From Nostoc sp. 'Lobaria pulmonaria (5183) cyanobiont' (GTDB lineage: Bacteria; Cyanobacteriota; Cyanobacteriia; Cyanobacteriales; Nostocaceae), in NCBI RefSeq assembly GCF_002949795.1, contig NZ_CP026692.1, positions 4,944,545-5,008,544 on the forward strand: 64,000 nt of DNA. The letters are read 5' to 3'. Below are positions 51,097-60,121 of this stretch, one piece after another (the stretch's first letter is position 1; each line of letters opens with the position of its first letter). A program made the translations under genes and the position numbers. Below the pieces are notes generated by a model. That model saw nothing but the letters and a program-made list of their open reading frames with translations. It had not been told where the DNA came from and made no database searches.

Positions 51097-51948
51097 TTAA
51101 GCGATTGTCCGCGCCAATAATACTGGACACGTGGCATTGACTCGAACATAGTCAGACAAGGAAGATCCGATGAGCCGATCTATATCAACAAAACTCTTAG
51201 CGATCGATGGACGACGATCTGGAGAACCGAGCAATAATAAGTCTATATTCAACTCTTCTGCCAATCGACAAATTTCTTCACCAGGCTTGCCACTGCTGAT
51301 ATAAGAACGAGATTGGATGCCTAATTTTTCAGCTTCTGCAACCGCGGCTGCTAAAACTGGATTTTTGTCTGAATTAACCTGGGTTATTTCCGATTTTTTA
51401 CCCCCAAAATCTGTACTAATATTTGCCAAAATTAACTCGCCACCTGGAATATCTCGGAGTAAAAATAATGCCATTTTTAAGCAATTTTTTGCTGAACCAG
51501 AATTGTCTATTGCCACCATAATGCGCTTAATTCTTTTAACGTAAATGTCATCTTTTACCAGCAACATGGGGCGAGAAGACAGTTGGAAAACATACTGACT
51601 GACTGAGTTCGATAAAATCGATTGCAGCCGTTTCAGTCCGCGTGAACCCATAATAATCAAGTCAGCGTCGATTTCATCAGCGACTTGGCAAACCACATCT
51701 TTAGGGTCGCCTTCACGCAAAATTGAAGAAACTTGGCTAGGATCTAAGTTCAAGGTTTGAATGGCATTCGCCAGAATTTTACCACCATTTTCCCATTTAG
51801 CTGTCATGGTAGTAGCAGTACTTTGTGCAGGAACAACATGCAAAATTGTAACTTTCGCAGATTGAATTGAAGGGATTTCTTTCAGGGTTTTGAGCATTTC
51901 CTCTGCGTGTCCCAATCCCGATACAGCCAGCAAAATTCTTCTGATCAT
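51097..51948 (-). CDS. Tandem universal stress protein (UspA x2)
   Basis: 283 residues, two Usp domains (about 1-140 and 145-283). The first starts MIRRILLAVSGLGHAEEMLK and ends IMGSRGLKRLQSILSNSVSQ, with G-S-R-G-L as the ATP-loop remnant; the second starts IKRIMVAIDNSGSAKNCLKM and ends LLLGSPDRRPSIAKSF. The G-x2-G-x9-G-[ST] ATP motif is only partly kept in both halves. Usp proteins respond to stress; the partner is unknown. A 620-bp AT-rich gap lies upstream of its start. Confidence 0.92.
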   Translation of the reverse strand: MIRRILLAVSGLGHAEEMLKTLKEIPSIQSAKVTILHVVPAQSTATTMTAKWENGGKILANAIQTLNLDPSQVSSILREGDPKDVVCQVADEIDADLIIMGSRGLKRLQSILSNSVSQYVFQLSSRPMLLVKDDIYVKRIKRIMVAIDNSGSAKNCLKMALFLLRDIPGGELILANISTDFGGKKSEITQVNSDKNPVLAAAVAEAEKLGIQSRSYISSGKPGEEICRLAEELNIDLLLLGSPDRRPSIAKSFVDIDRLIGSSLSDYVRVNATCPVLLARTIA

Positions 51949-52515
51949 CTTACGTAATTTTTGTGAAGTTTACTTTTGTTTTCGCTGTTGGTACTTGGCT
52001 CTGGTCAGATTTTCACCACCTTGCTTGACAACCTAGTTAGTAAGTCGGCACAAATAAACTTTGTTTTTTAGTATTTAACACTCAAACAAACGGCAAAGGA
52101 TAAAAAACTAAACAAATGTTTAAGTTTGTTTGCACTTAGTTGCTTAAATTTTCAATTAGACTTCAACTATTAAGCATACTCTCAAGTTTGTCTGATGAAC
52201 TTAATAAATTATGATGTTAGTTATTATTTTTAATCTATGTTTACTTTTGTTAATTAGAGTTTAGTTAAGTATTGCAAATAAATGCCCAAATAACTCTATA
52301 GTAAAATTGATTCAGTATAAGCTTTAACAGGCGATCGCTTCCGACTTGAATAGTCTACATTATTCCTGAATTTCCCATATTCTCTACTTTTTTAAGTGTT
52401 TTGCAGTTTTGGTAAATCAGATAGGATTGCTATATCCGAACATCTGTAAAATGCGGGATAACAACATCCAAATTCGGATATTTTAATAGTCGAAATCATA
52501 TTTAAGACTATATTG
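51949..52515. other. AT-rich intergenic region with a dispersed repeat
   Basis: 570 bp with no gene. Very AT-rich to 52320, one GCGATCGC at 52331-52338, then a copy of AATCAGATAGGATTGCTATA (52413-52432) that also occurs at 11204. Promoter of the tandem-Usp gene must lie within 51960-52200. Confidence 0.4.
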
Positions 52516-52544
52516 AAACCCTCCAGATTATATTTGGAGGGTTT
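52516..52544. terminator. Hairpin terminator
   Basis: AAACCCTCCA (52516-52525) and TGGAGGGTTT (52535-52544) form a 10-bp stem with a 9-base loop, followed on the plus strand by GTTTG. On the minus strand it lies 24 bp after the stop of the PhoD remnant and was probably that gene's terminator. Confidence 0.7.
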
Positions 52545-52567
52545 GTTTGATAACTTGTGAGATTTGC

Positions 52568-52850
52568 TTAATTTAGAAGTGCCCCTGGTTGTCCGTTTTG
52601 GACTACAAACGAAGCTAGGGTTTTGACAGAGGCATTCAAGTCAACGATGCTTGATACAACGCGATAGTCACTTTGCCACCGTTTTGAAGTCAGGTTGCAG
52701 CGGACGTATCCTCGGTAAGCACTGTCAAAGAACTTAGTATGGGGATTGTTGTTTAGGGAAGCTTGATCTGGAGCGATGAATGCCGTGGGAAAATCAGATG
52801 TAATTGAGGTTCCTACAAACTCAGTGCCTACAGTTGGTAAGTTTGGGGAA
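52568..52850 (-). pseudogene. PhoD-type alkaline phosphatase, C-terminal remnant
   Basis: Minus-strand frame ending at TAA 52570-52568: PTVGTEFVGTSITSDFPTAF, then IAPDQASLNNNPHTKFFDSA, YRGYVRCNLTSKRWQSDYRV and VSSIVDLNASVKTLASFVVQ, ending NGQPGALLN. This is the C-terminal quarter of a PhoD phosphodiesterase/alkaline phosphatase (E-F-V-G-T-S, H-x-[KR]-F-[FM], R-G-Y-V-R, and Y-R-x-V are diagnostic). The metal-binding N-terminal three quarters are missing; at about 52850 the sequence changes into a HEAT-like scrap of the opposite strand. Confidence 0.82.
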
Positions 52851-52985
52851 GCTGGCTTAGACTTGATTATTGAAGCTTTACAGAACTCAGAGGTTGATGT
52901 TCAAAAAGCAGCTTATTGGCTACTTCAGGAAAGTACAGAGCCATCAAAATTCAGAATTATACTGTATAAATTACGAATTATTTAA
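52842..52985 (+). pseudogene. HEAT-repeat-like fragment
   Basis: GLDLIIEALQNSEVDVQKAA, then YWLLQESTEP, resembles the last helical unit of cyanobacterial HEAT/GUN4-associated proteins ([IL]-x-x-A-L-x-x-x-x-x-x-V-Q-x-x-A-Y-x-L-L). After 52945 the frame is spurious. It adjoins the PhoD remnant directly, so two unrelated genes have been fused by a deletion. The longer open frame beginning at 52776 includes antisense PhoD and should not be read as a gene. Confidence 0.45.
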
Positions 52986-54247
52986 AACCTGCCATTTCCC
53001 TGAACAATGTGCTTAACGGTGGTCAAGGTTTCCAGGCTGATAAATCCCCGGCGATGACCTTTTTGATTAGACATACCGAGAAACACTGAATCTCCCCGCG
53101 AGGGGTTACGGGAAAAACGCGGGGAAGTGTTGATGTAGGTAGAGGCACTGGTAACTCCCAAGGCAAACTGCCGACTTTCCTGATAGGATTCAGTCACGAT
53201 GGAGTCGGCATGACCACTGCTGTATTCATTAATCCAGGCGATCGCAGTCTCTAAGCTATCCACCAGTTTAAAAGCTACTGTCCTGGTTAAATAAGGGTTT
53301 CCCCATTCGCCTTCTTTTACCAGCTGCAACTGAGGAAAGGCTTGTACTAGTTCTGCATCCCCTTTAATTTCAAAACCTTTTTCCATCAAGCTGTTCCACA
53401 AAACGGCTAAAGATGATGGCAAGGCTTGACGATGAATTAGTACCTTTTCAATAGCGTTGACTTGATCGGGTTCACTTTGATGGCTATTAAGAATCATCCA
53501 ACGCACCATTTCTAAGCTACTATTGGGCGACCAGTAGAGGTAACAGTTACCCATCGCTGACTTTAAAACTGGGCAAGTTGACTGTCGGACTACCTGCTGT
53601 ACTAAGCTAGAACGTCCGTAGGGAATCACTAAATTCACGTACCCGTCTTGGGTGACGAGATCCCGAATCGAAGCACCATGTTCGGCTGTAATCAGTTCTA
53701 CACAACCTGGTATGAGTCCAACTTCTGCGATCGCACTTTGCAGTACCTCAGCTATGATCGTGTTGGAATGGCTAGCTTCAGTACTGCCTTTGAGAATTAT
53801 ACAATTACCAGTTTTGATACAAAAACCCGCTGCGATCGCCCCTAAATCGGGAAACGCTTCATAAATAAATCCAATCACTCCCAAAGGCATTAACTGAGTG
53901 TAACTTTGGGAATCTTCCAGTTGATAATCAGCAGTTCTGACGCGTCGCAGCGGATCTGATAATTCCCCCAACCGTTGTAAAATGTCTACTGTCATCTCTA
54001 GCCTTGTGGGAGTCAGCTTCAGCCAATCCAATATCAGCTCAGGCACTGCCATTTCACGACTGGCTTCTAAATCCAAGGTATTGGCTTCTAGAATGTCATC
54101 AAATGAGCGCTCAATCGCCTTGGCCATTGCCAATACTGCACGACTGCGGTCTGCTCCCTTTGTGAGTCCCAACTTTAGGGAAGCTTGATAGGCTCGTTGG
54201 GCACTAGTAATCGGTTCGGGGTGGTCATCTAAAACTTCAACAGTCAT
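52982..54247 (-). CDS. proA: Glutamate-5-semialdehyde dehydrogenase
   Basis: 421 residues. Reduces gamma-glutamyl phosphate to glutamate semialdehyde in proline synthesis. Motifs: PLGVIGFIYEAFPDLGAIAA, ILKGSTEASHSN, VNLVIPYGRSSLV and the catalytic cysteine in SAMGNCYLYW (equivalent to G-I-C-H in most ProA). The usual RPN in V-[VI]-YE-[SA]-RP[ND] is EAFPD here, so this is a diverged cyanobacterial copy. C-terminal RNPSRGDSVFLGMSNQKGHR is normal. It follows the next minus-strand gene by only 4 bp, suggesting an operon. Confidence 0.9.
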   Translation of the reverse strand: MTVEVLDDHPEPITSAQRAYQASLKLGLTKGADRSRAVLAMAKAIERSFDDILEANTLDLEASREMAVPELILDWLKLTPTRLEMTVDILQRLGELSDPLRRVRTADYQLEDSQSYTQLMPLGVIGFIYEAFPDLGAIAAGFCIKTGNCIILKGSTEASHSNTIIAEVLQSAIAEVGLIPGCVELITAEHGASIRDLVTQDGYVNLVIPYGRSSLVQQVVRQSTCPVLKSAMGNCYLYWSPNSSLEMVRWMILNSHQSEPDQVNAIEKVLIHRQALPSSLAVLWNSLMEKGFEIKGDAELVQAFPQLQLVKEGEWGNPYLTRTVAFKLVDSLETAIAWINEYSSGHADSIVTESYQESRQFALGVTSASTYINTSPRFSRNPSRGDSVFLGMSNQKGHRRGFISLETLTTVKHIVQGNGRF

Positions 54248-54251
54248 TGAG

Positions 54252-54659
54252 TTAACGTCTGTAGGTAAGCCAGACCATTAGTGCTGGTAAGATAGCCAAT
54301 AGCACCGCCACTATTGCCCAAGCAATAATGCTGGAACCATTTGCCAATCGCAGTGCTAATGGCAGCCATATAATCACTAGCACGAAAATAATGCCAAGTG
54401 CTATAGGCAGATAGCTTTCTCCCAAGCGGGGATGGACAACATGCCAACTATTTCCCATCCAACGCCAAGCCCGTTTGTAGGGATAGGTGGTAGAAAGCTG
54501 TTCTAGGACATGACCATTATCTTCTACCACAAAGATTTGCTGACAGCGATCGCAACCAAATGCTTCTGTCAGCGTAATCGGAATTAACTGACCCCGGCGA
54601 CGACAGGGACAGGGGTATTCGGTATTGAAATCGATTTTTTCGGGTTTTTGAGATGGCAC
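54252..54659 (-). CDS. Zinc-finger-like membrane protein
   Basis: 135 residues. N-terminal cysteine pairs C-x-C-R-R-R-G-Q (17-19) and C-x2-C (CDRCQQIFVVEDNG) resemble a zinc ribbon; then EQLSTTYPYKRAWRWMGNSW, a conserved basic-aromatic block, then two TM helices (LPIALGIIFVLVIIWLPLAL and IIAWAIVAVLLAILPALMVW). Conserved in cyanobacteria; function unknown. It lies 4 bp before proA and is probably co-transcribed with it. Confidence 0.72.
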   Translation of the reverse strand: MPSQKPEKIDFNTEYPCPCRRRGQLIPITLTEAFGCDRCQQIFVVEDNGHVLEQLSTTYPYKRAWRWMGNSWHVVHPRLGESYLPIALGIIFVLVIIWLPLALRLANGSSIIAWAIVAVLLAILPALMVWLTYRR

Positions 54660-55287
54660 AAGCGTTCTAATAACTTGAGCGTGTTTTACATGAACTGCGA
54701 GAATATGATGCCTTAGAGGCTTTTGTGTTTATATACATAGAAAGGCGATACAAACATTGTCCTGATTAAATCTAGTAGATGCATCTAACTTTAAGTATAC
54801 TAGTTGCCAAATTAGTACGGAGTTATCTATTTGTAGTCTTTCCCCGTACCTGGCGATCTTGTTTAAAAACTTCCTTCTTTTCATCTGTCGCTTTCAAGGT
54901 AATGTGGTTACGTTTTTGGGGATTTATTATGCTGACACATCTGGTACAATTTTAAGCATCGGTGGCGACTACTCCGAAAGCAAATCCTTTGGGAAGGCTA
55001 CGCTCGTAAACAACACACATTAACAAACCCGCTAATTTCCCTTTGGGCCAATTTATATTACTATCGATTCTCAAGGTTAGAGCGGCATTAGATCCAATCT
55101 CCATTCCTTAAAGTTCACAAGCGTTTGCAAAGCGGGAATTGCTAAAACATCTATTGTAGTGTGTAACTCTTTGTCCAAATATCCAAATATAATTGTGGCT
55201 AATCTTGACTGAATCTGTCCACATTTGGAGCGTTTTACAAGAGTGCAGAGCTAATCTACGAATACTTCAACGCACCCTAAAAACACT
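54660..55287. other. Long intergenic region
   Basis: 630 bp. Reading all frames gave short suggestive stretches (for example WLRFWGFIMLTHLVQF near 54907-54954, and PANFPLGQFILL near 55027-55062) but none is long enough to call; they may be scraps of lost genes. No RNA gene is apparent. Confidence 0.35.
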
Positions 55288-55320
55288 AAACCTCTTGGAA
55301 TTGTTAAATTCAAGAGGTTT
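55288..55320. terminator. Hairpin terminator of tRNA-Gly
   Basis: AAACCTCTTG (55288-55297) and CAAGAGGTTT (55311-55320) pair; the stem continues with GAATT/AAATT mismatches to a GTT loop. On the minus strand it begins 9 bp after the end of tRNA-Gly and is followed by TAG-TGTTTTTA. A likely rho-independent terminator. Confidence 0.75.
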
Positions 55321-55328
55321 TAGTTGGA

Positions 55329-55400
55329 AGCGGGTAACGCGATTCGAACGCGCGACATTCACCTTGGCAAGGTGACGCTCTACCACTGAGCTATACCCGC
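55329..55400 (-). tRNA. tRNA-Gly (anticodon GCC)
   Basis: The minus strand reads GCGGGTATAGCTCAGTGGTA at the 5' end, then AGAGCGTCACC TTGCCAA GGTGA for the anticodon arm (GCC in a 7-base loop), and GTCGCGCGTTCGAATCGCG for the variable and T arms (GTTCGAATC). The acceptor stem GCGGGTA/TACCCGC is fully paired, with U as discriminator (usual for Gly). 3' CCA is not encoded. Cloverleaf complete. Confidence 0.98.
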
Positions 55401-55520
55401 GATCATCACCCAAATATCAATATCTCAGATTTATTTGTCATTGTCAACCCCTTAATTTGGTCATTAGTCATTGGTCATTCGTCATTAGTGAATAACAAAG
55501 GACAAATGACTAATGACGGA

Positions 55521-56099
55521 TTAGCCGAGTTCTTCTGACTCGACAGTTAAATTGCCGACGCTGGTACTTTGAAAAGAGGCTGGCAAAGACTGGCTATTAC
55601 GAGAATATGGCTCTGCCAGGTTAGAACGCAGTTGCCGCATGAGGCTAGCCATTTCTAGGGCATTGAGAGCGTAATCCCAGCCATGATTACCTTTGATGCC
55701 TGCCCGTTCTAGGGCCTGCTGCATAGTATCTACTGTTAAAATGCCAAAAATTACTGGCACCCCAGTTTGAAAGCTAGCGGCGGCAATGCCTTTAGAAACC
55801 TCTGAGGATACGTAATCAAAATGAGGTGTTTGTCCTCGAATGACTGCGCCAAGACAAATTACAGCATCATAACGATGGGAAATTGCTAATTGGCGAGCTA
55901 CTAAAGGTACCTCAAAACTTCCCGGAACCCAAACATAGTCCACCTGATTACCTTGGGGATTAGGGTCTACACCGTGGCGTTTTAAACAATCTTGACATCC
56001 CTCTAGCAGCTTTCCGGTAACGAGGTCATTGAATCGACCAATCACCACTGCAAACCGCAAAGGCTCCGTTTGGGTAAAAGTTCCCTCGAAAACTGCCAT
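55521..56099 (-). CDS. ribH: 6,7-dimethyl-8-ribityllumazine synthase
   Basis: 192 residues from ATG 56099 (MAVFEGTFTQTEPLRFAVVI), chosen because GAGG lies 8 nt upstream; an in-frame ATG 11 codons earlier is less likely. Penultimate enzyme of riboflavin synthesis, making lumazine from ribitylaminouracil and butanone phosphate. Motifs: VVIGRFND, VWVPGSFEVPLVARQLAISH, VICLGAVIRGQTPHFDYVSS, VPVIFGILTVDTMQQALERA. A 40-residue C-terminal tail (SNLAEPYSRNSQSLPASFQS) is beyond the family core, as in other cyanobacteria. psbZ lies upstream on the same strand. Confidence 0.96.
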   Translation of the reverse strand: MAVFEGTFTQTEPLRFAVVIGRFNDLVTGKLLEGCQDCLKRHGVDPNPQGNQVDYVWVPGSFEVPLVARQLAISHRYDAVICLGAVIRGQTPHFDYVSSEVSKGIAAASFQTGVPVIFGILTVDTMQQALERAGIKGNHGWDYALNALEMASLMRQLRSNLAEPYSRNSQSLPASFQSTSVGNLTVESEELG

Positions 56100-56291
56100 G
56101 ACTGCCTCTTTATCAACTATACTTCTGGCCAATATACATTTCTTATTTAAATGTAGAGGAGCAGGAAAGCGCGGTCAAAATGAAGTTACTAGGAAAAAGA
56201 AAAAATCCCTTGTTTCCCTTAACCTTTGACCTTGGCTTTTCTGCCCCTCTAGTTCTTATATTATGTGCCTGCGCCAGAGCGAAGCCGTCGC

Positions 56292-56480
56292 CTACACGAC
56301 AAAAAAGTTTAACAAACCAACTAAAAATACCAAACCAATCCAGACGCCAGAACCAACCCAGAGCAGTTTTTTAGATTCACCCCAATTTTGGGGAGTGGCG
56401 TAAGCAACCGGAACTCCAACAACGAGGACAAAAGACAACACTACTAGACCTATCAAGGCAAATTGGAATATTATGGTCAT
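56292..56480 (-). CDS. psbZ: Photosystem II protein PsbZ (Ycf9)
   Basis: 62 residues from ATG 56480 (MTIIFQFALIGLVVLSFVLV); a start 5 codons upstream is possible but not the family norm. Two TM helices, with the loop PVAYATPQNWGESKKLLWVG and the second helix VWIGLVFLVGLLNFFVV. PsbZ stabilises photosystem II with PsbK and PsbM at the periphery. Psb-Z/ribH adjacency is usual in cyanobacteria. Confidence 0.96.
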   Translation of the reverse strand: MTIIFQFALIGLVVLSFVLVVGVPVAYATPQNWGESKKLLWVGSGVWIGLVFLVGLLNFFVV

Positions 56481-56638
56481 TTTTGCTTCTCCCAATACAG
56501 CGAAATACTAAGGTATAGAATATCCTAAAGGGCGACACTGACACTTTCTTATTATTTTTAAGCTAGCAGAAATTGCAACATTTTTGTCATTTGTCCTTTG
56601 TCTAAGTACCAATGACTAACGACTAATGACTCTTAACT

Positions 56639-59365
56639 ATGGATTTAATTCTTTGCCACACAACAGCAGATTTTGACGCATTAGGAGCAGCAGTAGGGTT
56701 AACGCGCCTACTATCGGGAAGCAAGATTGTGCTAACTGGCGGCTCTCATCCTACTGTACGGGATTTTTTAGCTTTGCATCGGGATGAATATCCTCTGATT
56801 GAACGCCGTTCGGTAAATTCAGAAAAAATTCGCTCTCTGACTGTGGTTGATACACAACAGCGCGATCGCTTGGGTAAAGCTGCTGAGTGGTTAGATTTAC
56901 CTAGTCTAAAAGAGATTATAGTTTATGACCATCACTTAGGACAAGAATCAGATATTCCGGCGACGCGATCGCATATTGACTCAGTAGGAGCCAGCACAAC
57001 TTTAATCGTCGAGCAATTGCAACAACAGGAAATTTCCTTGACTCCTGCCGAAGCAACTGTAATGGCTTTGGGTATCCACGTTGACACTGGCTCTTTGACA
57101 TATGACCAGTCCACACCACGGGATGCTTTAGCTTTGGCTTGGTTGATGCAACAAGGGGCTAGTTTATCAGTAATTTCTACCTACCGTGACCCCGGATTAT
57201 CTCCGCAATTGCAGCTATTAACTGAGGCACTGGAAAGTTTAGAACATGTCTGTCTACATGGATATACGGTCGCTTGGGTAACTTTTAAAACTGAGGCTTT
57301 TGTGCCAGGGCTATCGAGTCTGGCATCGGAACTTGTGGAATTAACCGAAATTGATGCCCTACTATTGGCTAACGAGTATCCTTTAGGTAAAGGGGATTCA
57401 CGGTTAACTGTAATTGGGCGATCGCAAATTCCCAAAACGAATTTGAACCTATTATTTCAACTATTGGGTGGCGGGGGTCATTCGCAAGCCGCATCGCTAA
57501 ATCTAAGGGGAGTTGATTCGCAGGCAATATTAAAACAACTCCTTGACGGGATAAAAGCACAAATTCCCCATCCCCTCACTGCTAGGGATTTGATGTCTTC
57601 TCCTGTCCGCACGATTCTGCCTGAAACGACAATTGCCGAAGCCCAGCGTATTTTATTACGCTATGGACACTCTGGTTTATTCGTAGTCGATACTCAAGGG
57701 CAACTAGTAGGTATTATTTCGCGGCGGGATATTGATATCGCCTTACACCACGGATTTAGTCATGCACCAGTCAAGGGCTACATGACTAAGAATCTCAAAA
57801 CGATTACACAAGATACGACATTGCCACAAATTGAGTCGGTGATGGTGACTTATGATATTGGACGCTTACCAGTATTGGAAAATCAGCAGTTAATCGGCAT
57901 TGTCACCCGTACTGATGTCTTGCGGGAATTGCATCAAGAAAGGGATGAAGACCAAGACGGAGAGCAAAAATTCAAAATTCAAAATTACGCTAACGCTGCG
58001 CTAACAAAATCTAAAATTCCTCTCAGCACTGAATTGCAAAATCGCCTTACTCCGCAACTGTGGCAATTACTCACTACAGCATCGCAAGAGGCAGAAAAAC
58101 GGGGTTGGCATCTTTATTTAGTGGGTGGTGCGGTGCGGGATTTGCTATTAACAGAAGCAGTAGCGGGCACTTTGATGATTAAAGATATCGATCTTGTGGT
58201 TGATGGCTTTCATAAATCAGCAGATGTCGGTGCTGGTGTGGAATTAGCAAAAGCACTCCAACAACTTTACCCTATGGCTCGCTTAGAAATCCACGGGGCT
58301 TTTCAAACTGCGGCTTTGTTGTGGCACAAAGACCCAGAATTAGATTCTTTATGGGTAGATATTGCCACTGCTAGAACAGAATTCTATCCTTATCCAGCCG
58401 CAAATCCAGAAGTTGAGGCGAGTTCCATTCGTCAAGATTTGTATCGCCGAGATTTTACCATCAACGCCCTCGCCTTGCGCCTGACTTCCCCTCGTACTGG
58501 TGAATTACTCGATTTTTTTGGTGGATTACTAGATTTACAAGCTAAACAAATTCGGGTTTTACACGCCAATAGCTTTATCGAAGACCCCACCCGCATTTTT
58601 CGTGGCGTGCGCTTTGCCGTGCGCTTTGGATTTCAGATAGAACCGCAAACTGAAGAGTTTATCCGTTATGCAATCAACAGTGGTGTTTACGATCGCACTG
58701 CTCAAGACAATAGCAAAACTCCAGCCCTGCAAACTCGACTGAAAACAGAATTAAAACACATCCTACAAGCCCCCTACTGGAAATCAGCTTTACAGTTACT
58801 CGATAACTTAGAGGCTTTGCAATGTATCCATCCTACCCTGAAGCTAGACGCAGAACTTTTGCGACAATTACGTTTGCTAGAACGCTGTTTGCGGCGATTT
58901 GACCCGCAACCAACCCTCATTCATTGGGAAATGCGTTTAGAAGCGTTAATCGCCCATCTCGCACCACAATATCGGGCGAAAGTAGCAAAGAATTTACAAC
59001 TGCAAGAAGATGGCATTAAACACTTGCAAAACTTGGCTTCTGCTCAAACTGAAGTAATGGAATCTTTGCCTAAGTCTCAAAGTCCTAGTAAAGTAATGCA
59101 GTTGTTGCGACAGTATGATTTACCAATGCTGATTTTAATTGCTGTGCAAAGTTCGCGATCGCTTAGACATCAGATTTGGGAATATTTAACTGTTTGGGCT
59201 AATGTGCAGCCACTACTGAATGGCTATGATTTAAAGAAACTGGGTTACAAACCAGGGCCTCAATATCGACAAATATTAGATGATATGCTTGCTGCTACCT
59301 TAGATGGAGTAATTAAAGATAAGACTGAAGCTGAGGAGTTTTTAGCGCAACACTATCCTAAATGA
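56639..59365 (+). CDS. DHH-CBS-CCA tRNA nucleotidyltransferase/poly(A) polymerase fusion
   Basis: 908 residues. Residues 1-300: DHH phosphoesterase with HTTADFDALGAA and the DHH triad (97-99) plus a DHHA1 end (LGGGGHSQAASLNLRG). About 315-430: two CBS domains (LMSSPVRTILPETTI, GIISRRDIDIAL, GIVTRTDVLREL). About 480-900: class II CCA-adding/poly(A) polymerase (YLVGGAVRDLLLTEA, metal-binding DIDLVV, RRDFTINALAL, RVLHANSFIEDPTRIFRGVR). The domain order is the known cyanobacterial form; it may couple tRNA repair or polyadenylation with nucleotide sensing. Between CBS and polymerase lies an in-frame dispersed repeat (57966-58020, KFKIQNYANAALTKSKIP). Confidence 0.93.
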   Translation: MDLILCHTTADFDALGAAVGLTRLLSGSKIVLTGGSHPTVRDFLALHRDEYPLIERRSVNSEKIRSLTVVDTQQRDRLGKAAEWLDLPSLKEIIVYDHHLGQESDIPATRSHIDSVGASTTLIVEQLQQQEISLTPAEATVMALGIHVDTGSLTYDQSTPRDALALAWLMQQGASLSVISTYRDPGLSPQLQLLTEALESLEHVCLHGYTVAWVTFKTEAFVPGLSSLASELVELTEIDALLLANEYPLGKGDSRLTVIGRSQIPKTNLNLLFQLLGGGGHSQAASLNLRGVDSQAILKQLLDGIKAQIPHPLTARDLMSSPVRTILPETTIAEAQRILLRYGHSGLFVVDTQGQLVGIISRRDIDIALHHGFSHAPVKGYMTKNLKTITQDTTLPQIESVMVTYDIGRLPVLENQQLIGIVTRTDVLRELHQERDEDQDGEQKFKIQNYANAALTKSKIPLSTELQNRLTPQLWQLLTTASQEAEKRGWHLYLVGGAVRDLLLTEAVAGTLMIKDIDLVVDGFHKSADVGAGVELAKALQQLYPMARLEIHGAFQTAALLWHKDPELDSLWVDIATARTEFYPYPAANPEVEASSIRQDLYRRDFTINALALRLTSPRTGELLDFFGGLLDLQAKQIRVLHANSFIEDPTRIFRGVRFAVRFGFQIEPQTEEFIRYAINSGVYDRTAQDNSKTPALQTRLKTELKHILQAPYWKSALQLLDNLEALQCIHPTLKLDAELLRQLRLLERCLRRFDPQPTLIHWEMRLEALIAHLAPQYRAKVAKNLQLQEDGIKHLQNLASAQTEVMESLPKSQSPSKVMQLLRQYDLPMLILIAVQSSRSLRHQIWEYLTVWANVQPLLNGYDLKKLGYKPGPQYRQILDDMLAATLDGVIKDKTEAEEFLAQHYPK

Positions 59366-59377
59366 AATAGCTCTGGT

Positions 59378-60121
59378 CTAAATTGTATCTGGATTAATAT
59401 TTAACTCCCGCAGTTTTGCTGCTAAACGTTCAGCTTTTTGTTCTGCTTGTTCAGCTTTTTGTTCTGCTTGTTCTGCCTTTTGTTCTGCTTGTTCTGCCTT
59501 TTGTTCTGCTTCTTCTGACGTTTCTTCCGGTGTTGGTACTAGTTGCCCATCTCGTGTAAAAAACCGCAATAAACCTTCATAAACTCCCAAATATAACCCT
59601 AATTGCTGACTCCACAAATACCCTTGTTCACTTGCTTGTAGAGGTTGATATTCTCCATCTACTAAATGAAATCCTGCAAATTCTTGTGTGTAAGGGTCGA
59701 ACCAAAAATAATCCAACGTGCGGAAAGTATTTTGATAAATTTCTTTTTTTAAACCTTTATCAATATTCGCTGTTGAGTCAGACAAAATTTCTAGAATTAC
59801 ATTCGGATATTTGCCATCTTCTTCCCACACTACCCAACTTTTACGGGTTTTACGTTCAGTTCCCAGCACTACAAAAAAGTCTGGCCCTCGGAAGTATTCT
59901 GATTTGCGTTGGCGTGGACTGTAGTAGATAGTCAGATTTCCCGCCGCATAGAAATCATTTCTGTCTCGCCACAGCCATTCCAGACATGTTAAAAGTAGGA
60001 TTATTTGTCGTAAATGCAGTTCTGTTTCCAAAGGAGGTTCATCACTAAATAAATCACCAGGGGGAAATATAACATCTTGGCAGATGCCTTCTTGAGAATC
60101 TAATTCTTGAGCTATGGTCAT
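59378..60121 (-). CDS. Uma2-family endonuclease with a heptad-repeat tail
   Basis: 247 residues. Uma2 (PD-(D/E)XK) core: PPGDLFSDEPPLETELHLRQ, YYSPRQRKSEYFRGPDFFVV (catalytic D) and WEEDGKYPNVILEILSDST (E). From about residue 205 a perfect coiled-coil of EQAEQKAEQA heptads runs for about 28 residues, encoded by four 21-bp tandem units at 59429-59512 (TTCAGCTTTTTGTTCTGCTTG type). The number of units may vary between strains and would lengthen the helix. Convergent with the CCA fusion, 12 bp apart. Confidence 0.9.
   Translation of the reverse strand: MTIAQELDSQEGICQDVIFPPGDLFSDEPPLETELHLRQIILLLTCLEWLWRDRNDFYAAGNLTIYYSPRQRKSEYFRGPDFFVVLGTERKTRKSWVVWEEDGKYPNVILEILSDSTANIDKGLKKEIYQNTFRTLDYFWFDPYTQEFAGFHLVDGEYQPLQASEQGYLWSQQLGLYLGVYEGLLRFFTRDGQLVPTPEETSEEAEQKAEQAEQKAEQAEQKAEQAEQKAERLAAKLRELNINPDTI

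Noticed and set aside
52776..52985. Plus-strand open frame of 69 codons
   Set aside because: Its first half is antisense PhoD; only the HEAT-like end was kept as a remnant.
54900..55100. Short hydrophobic readings in the gap before tRNA-Gly
   Set aside because: Too short and without family marks to support a gene or named remnant.
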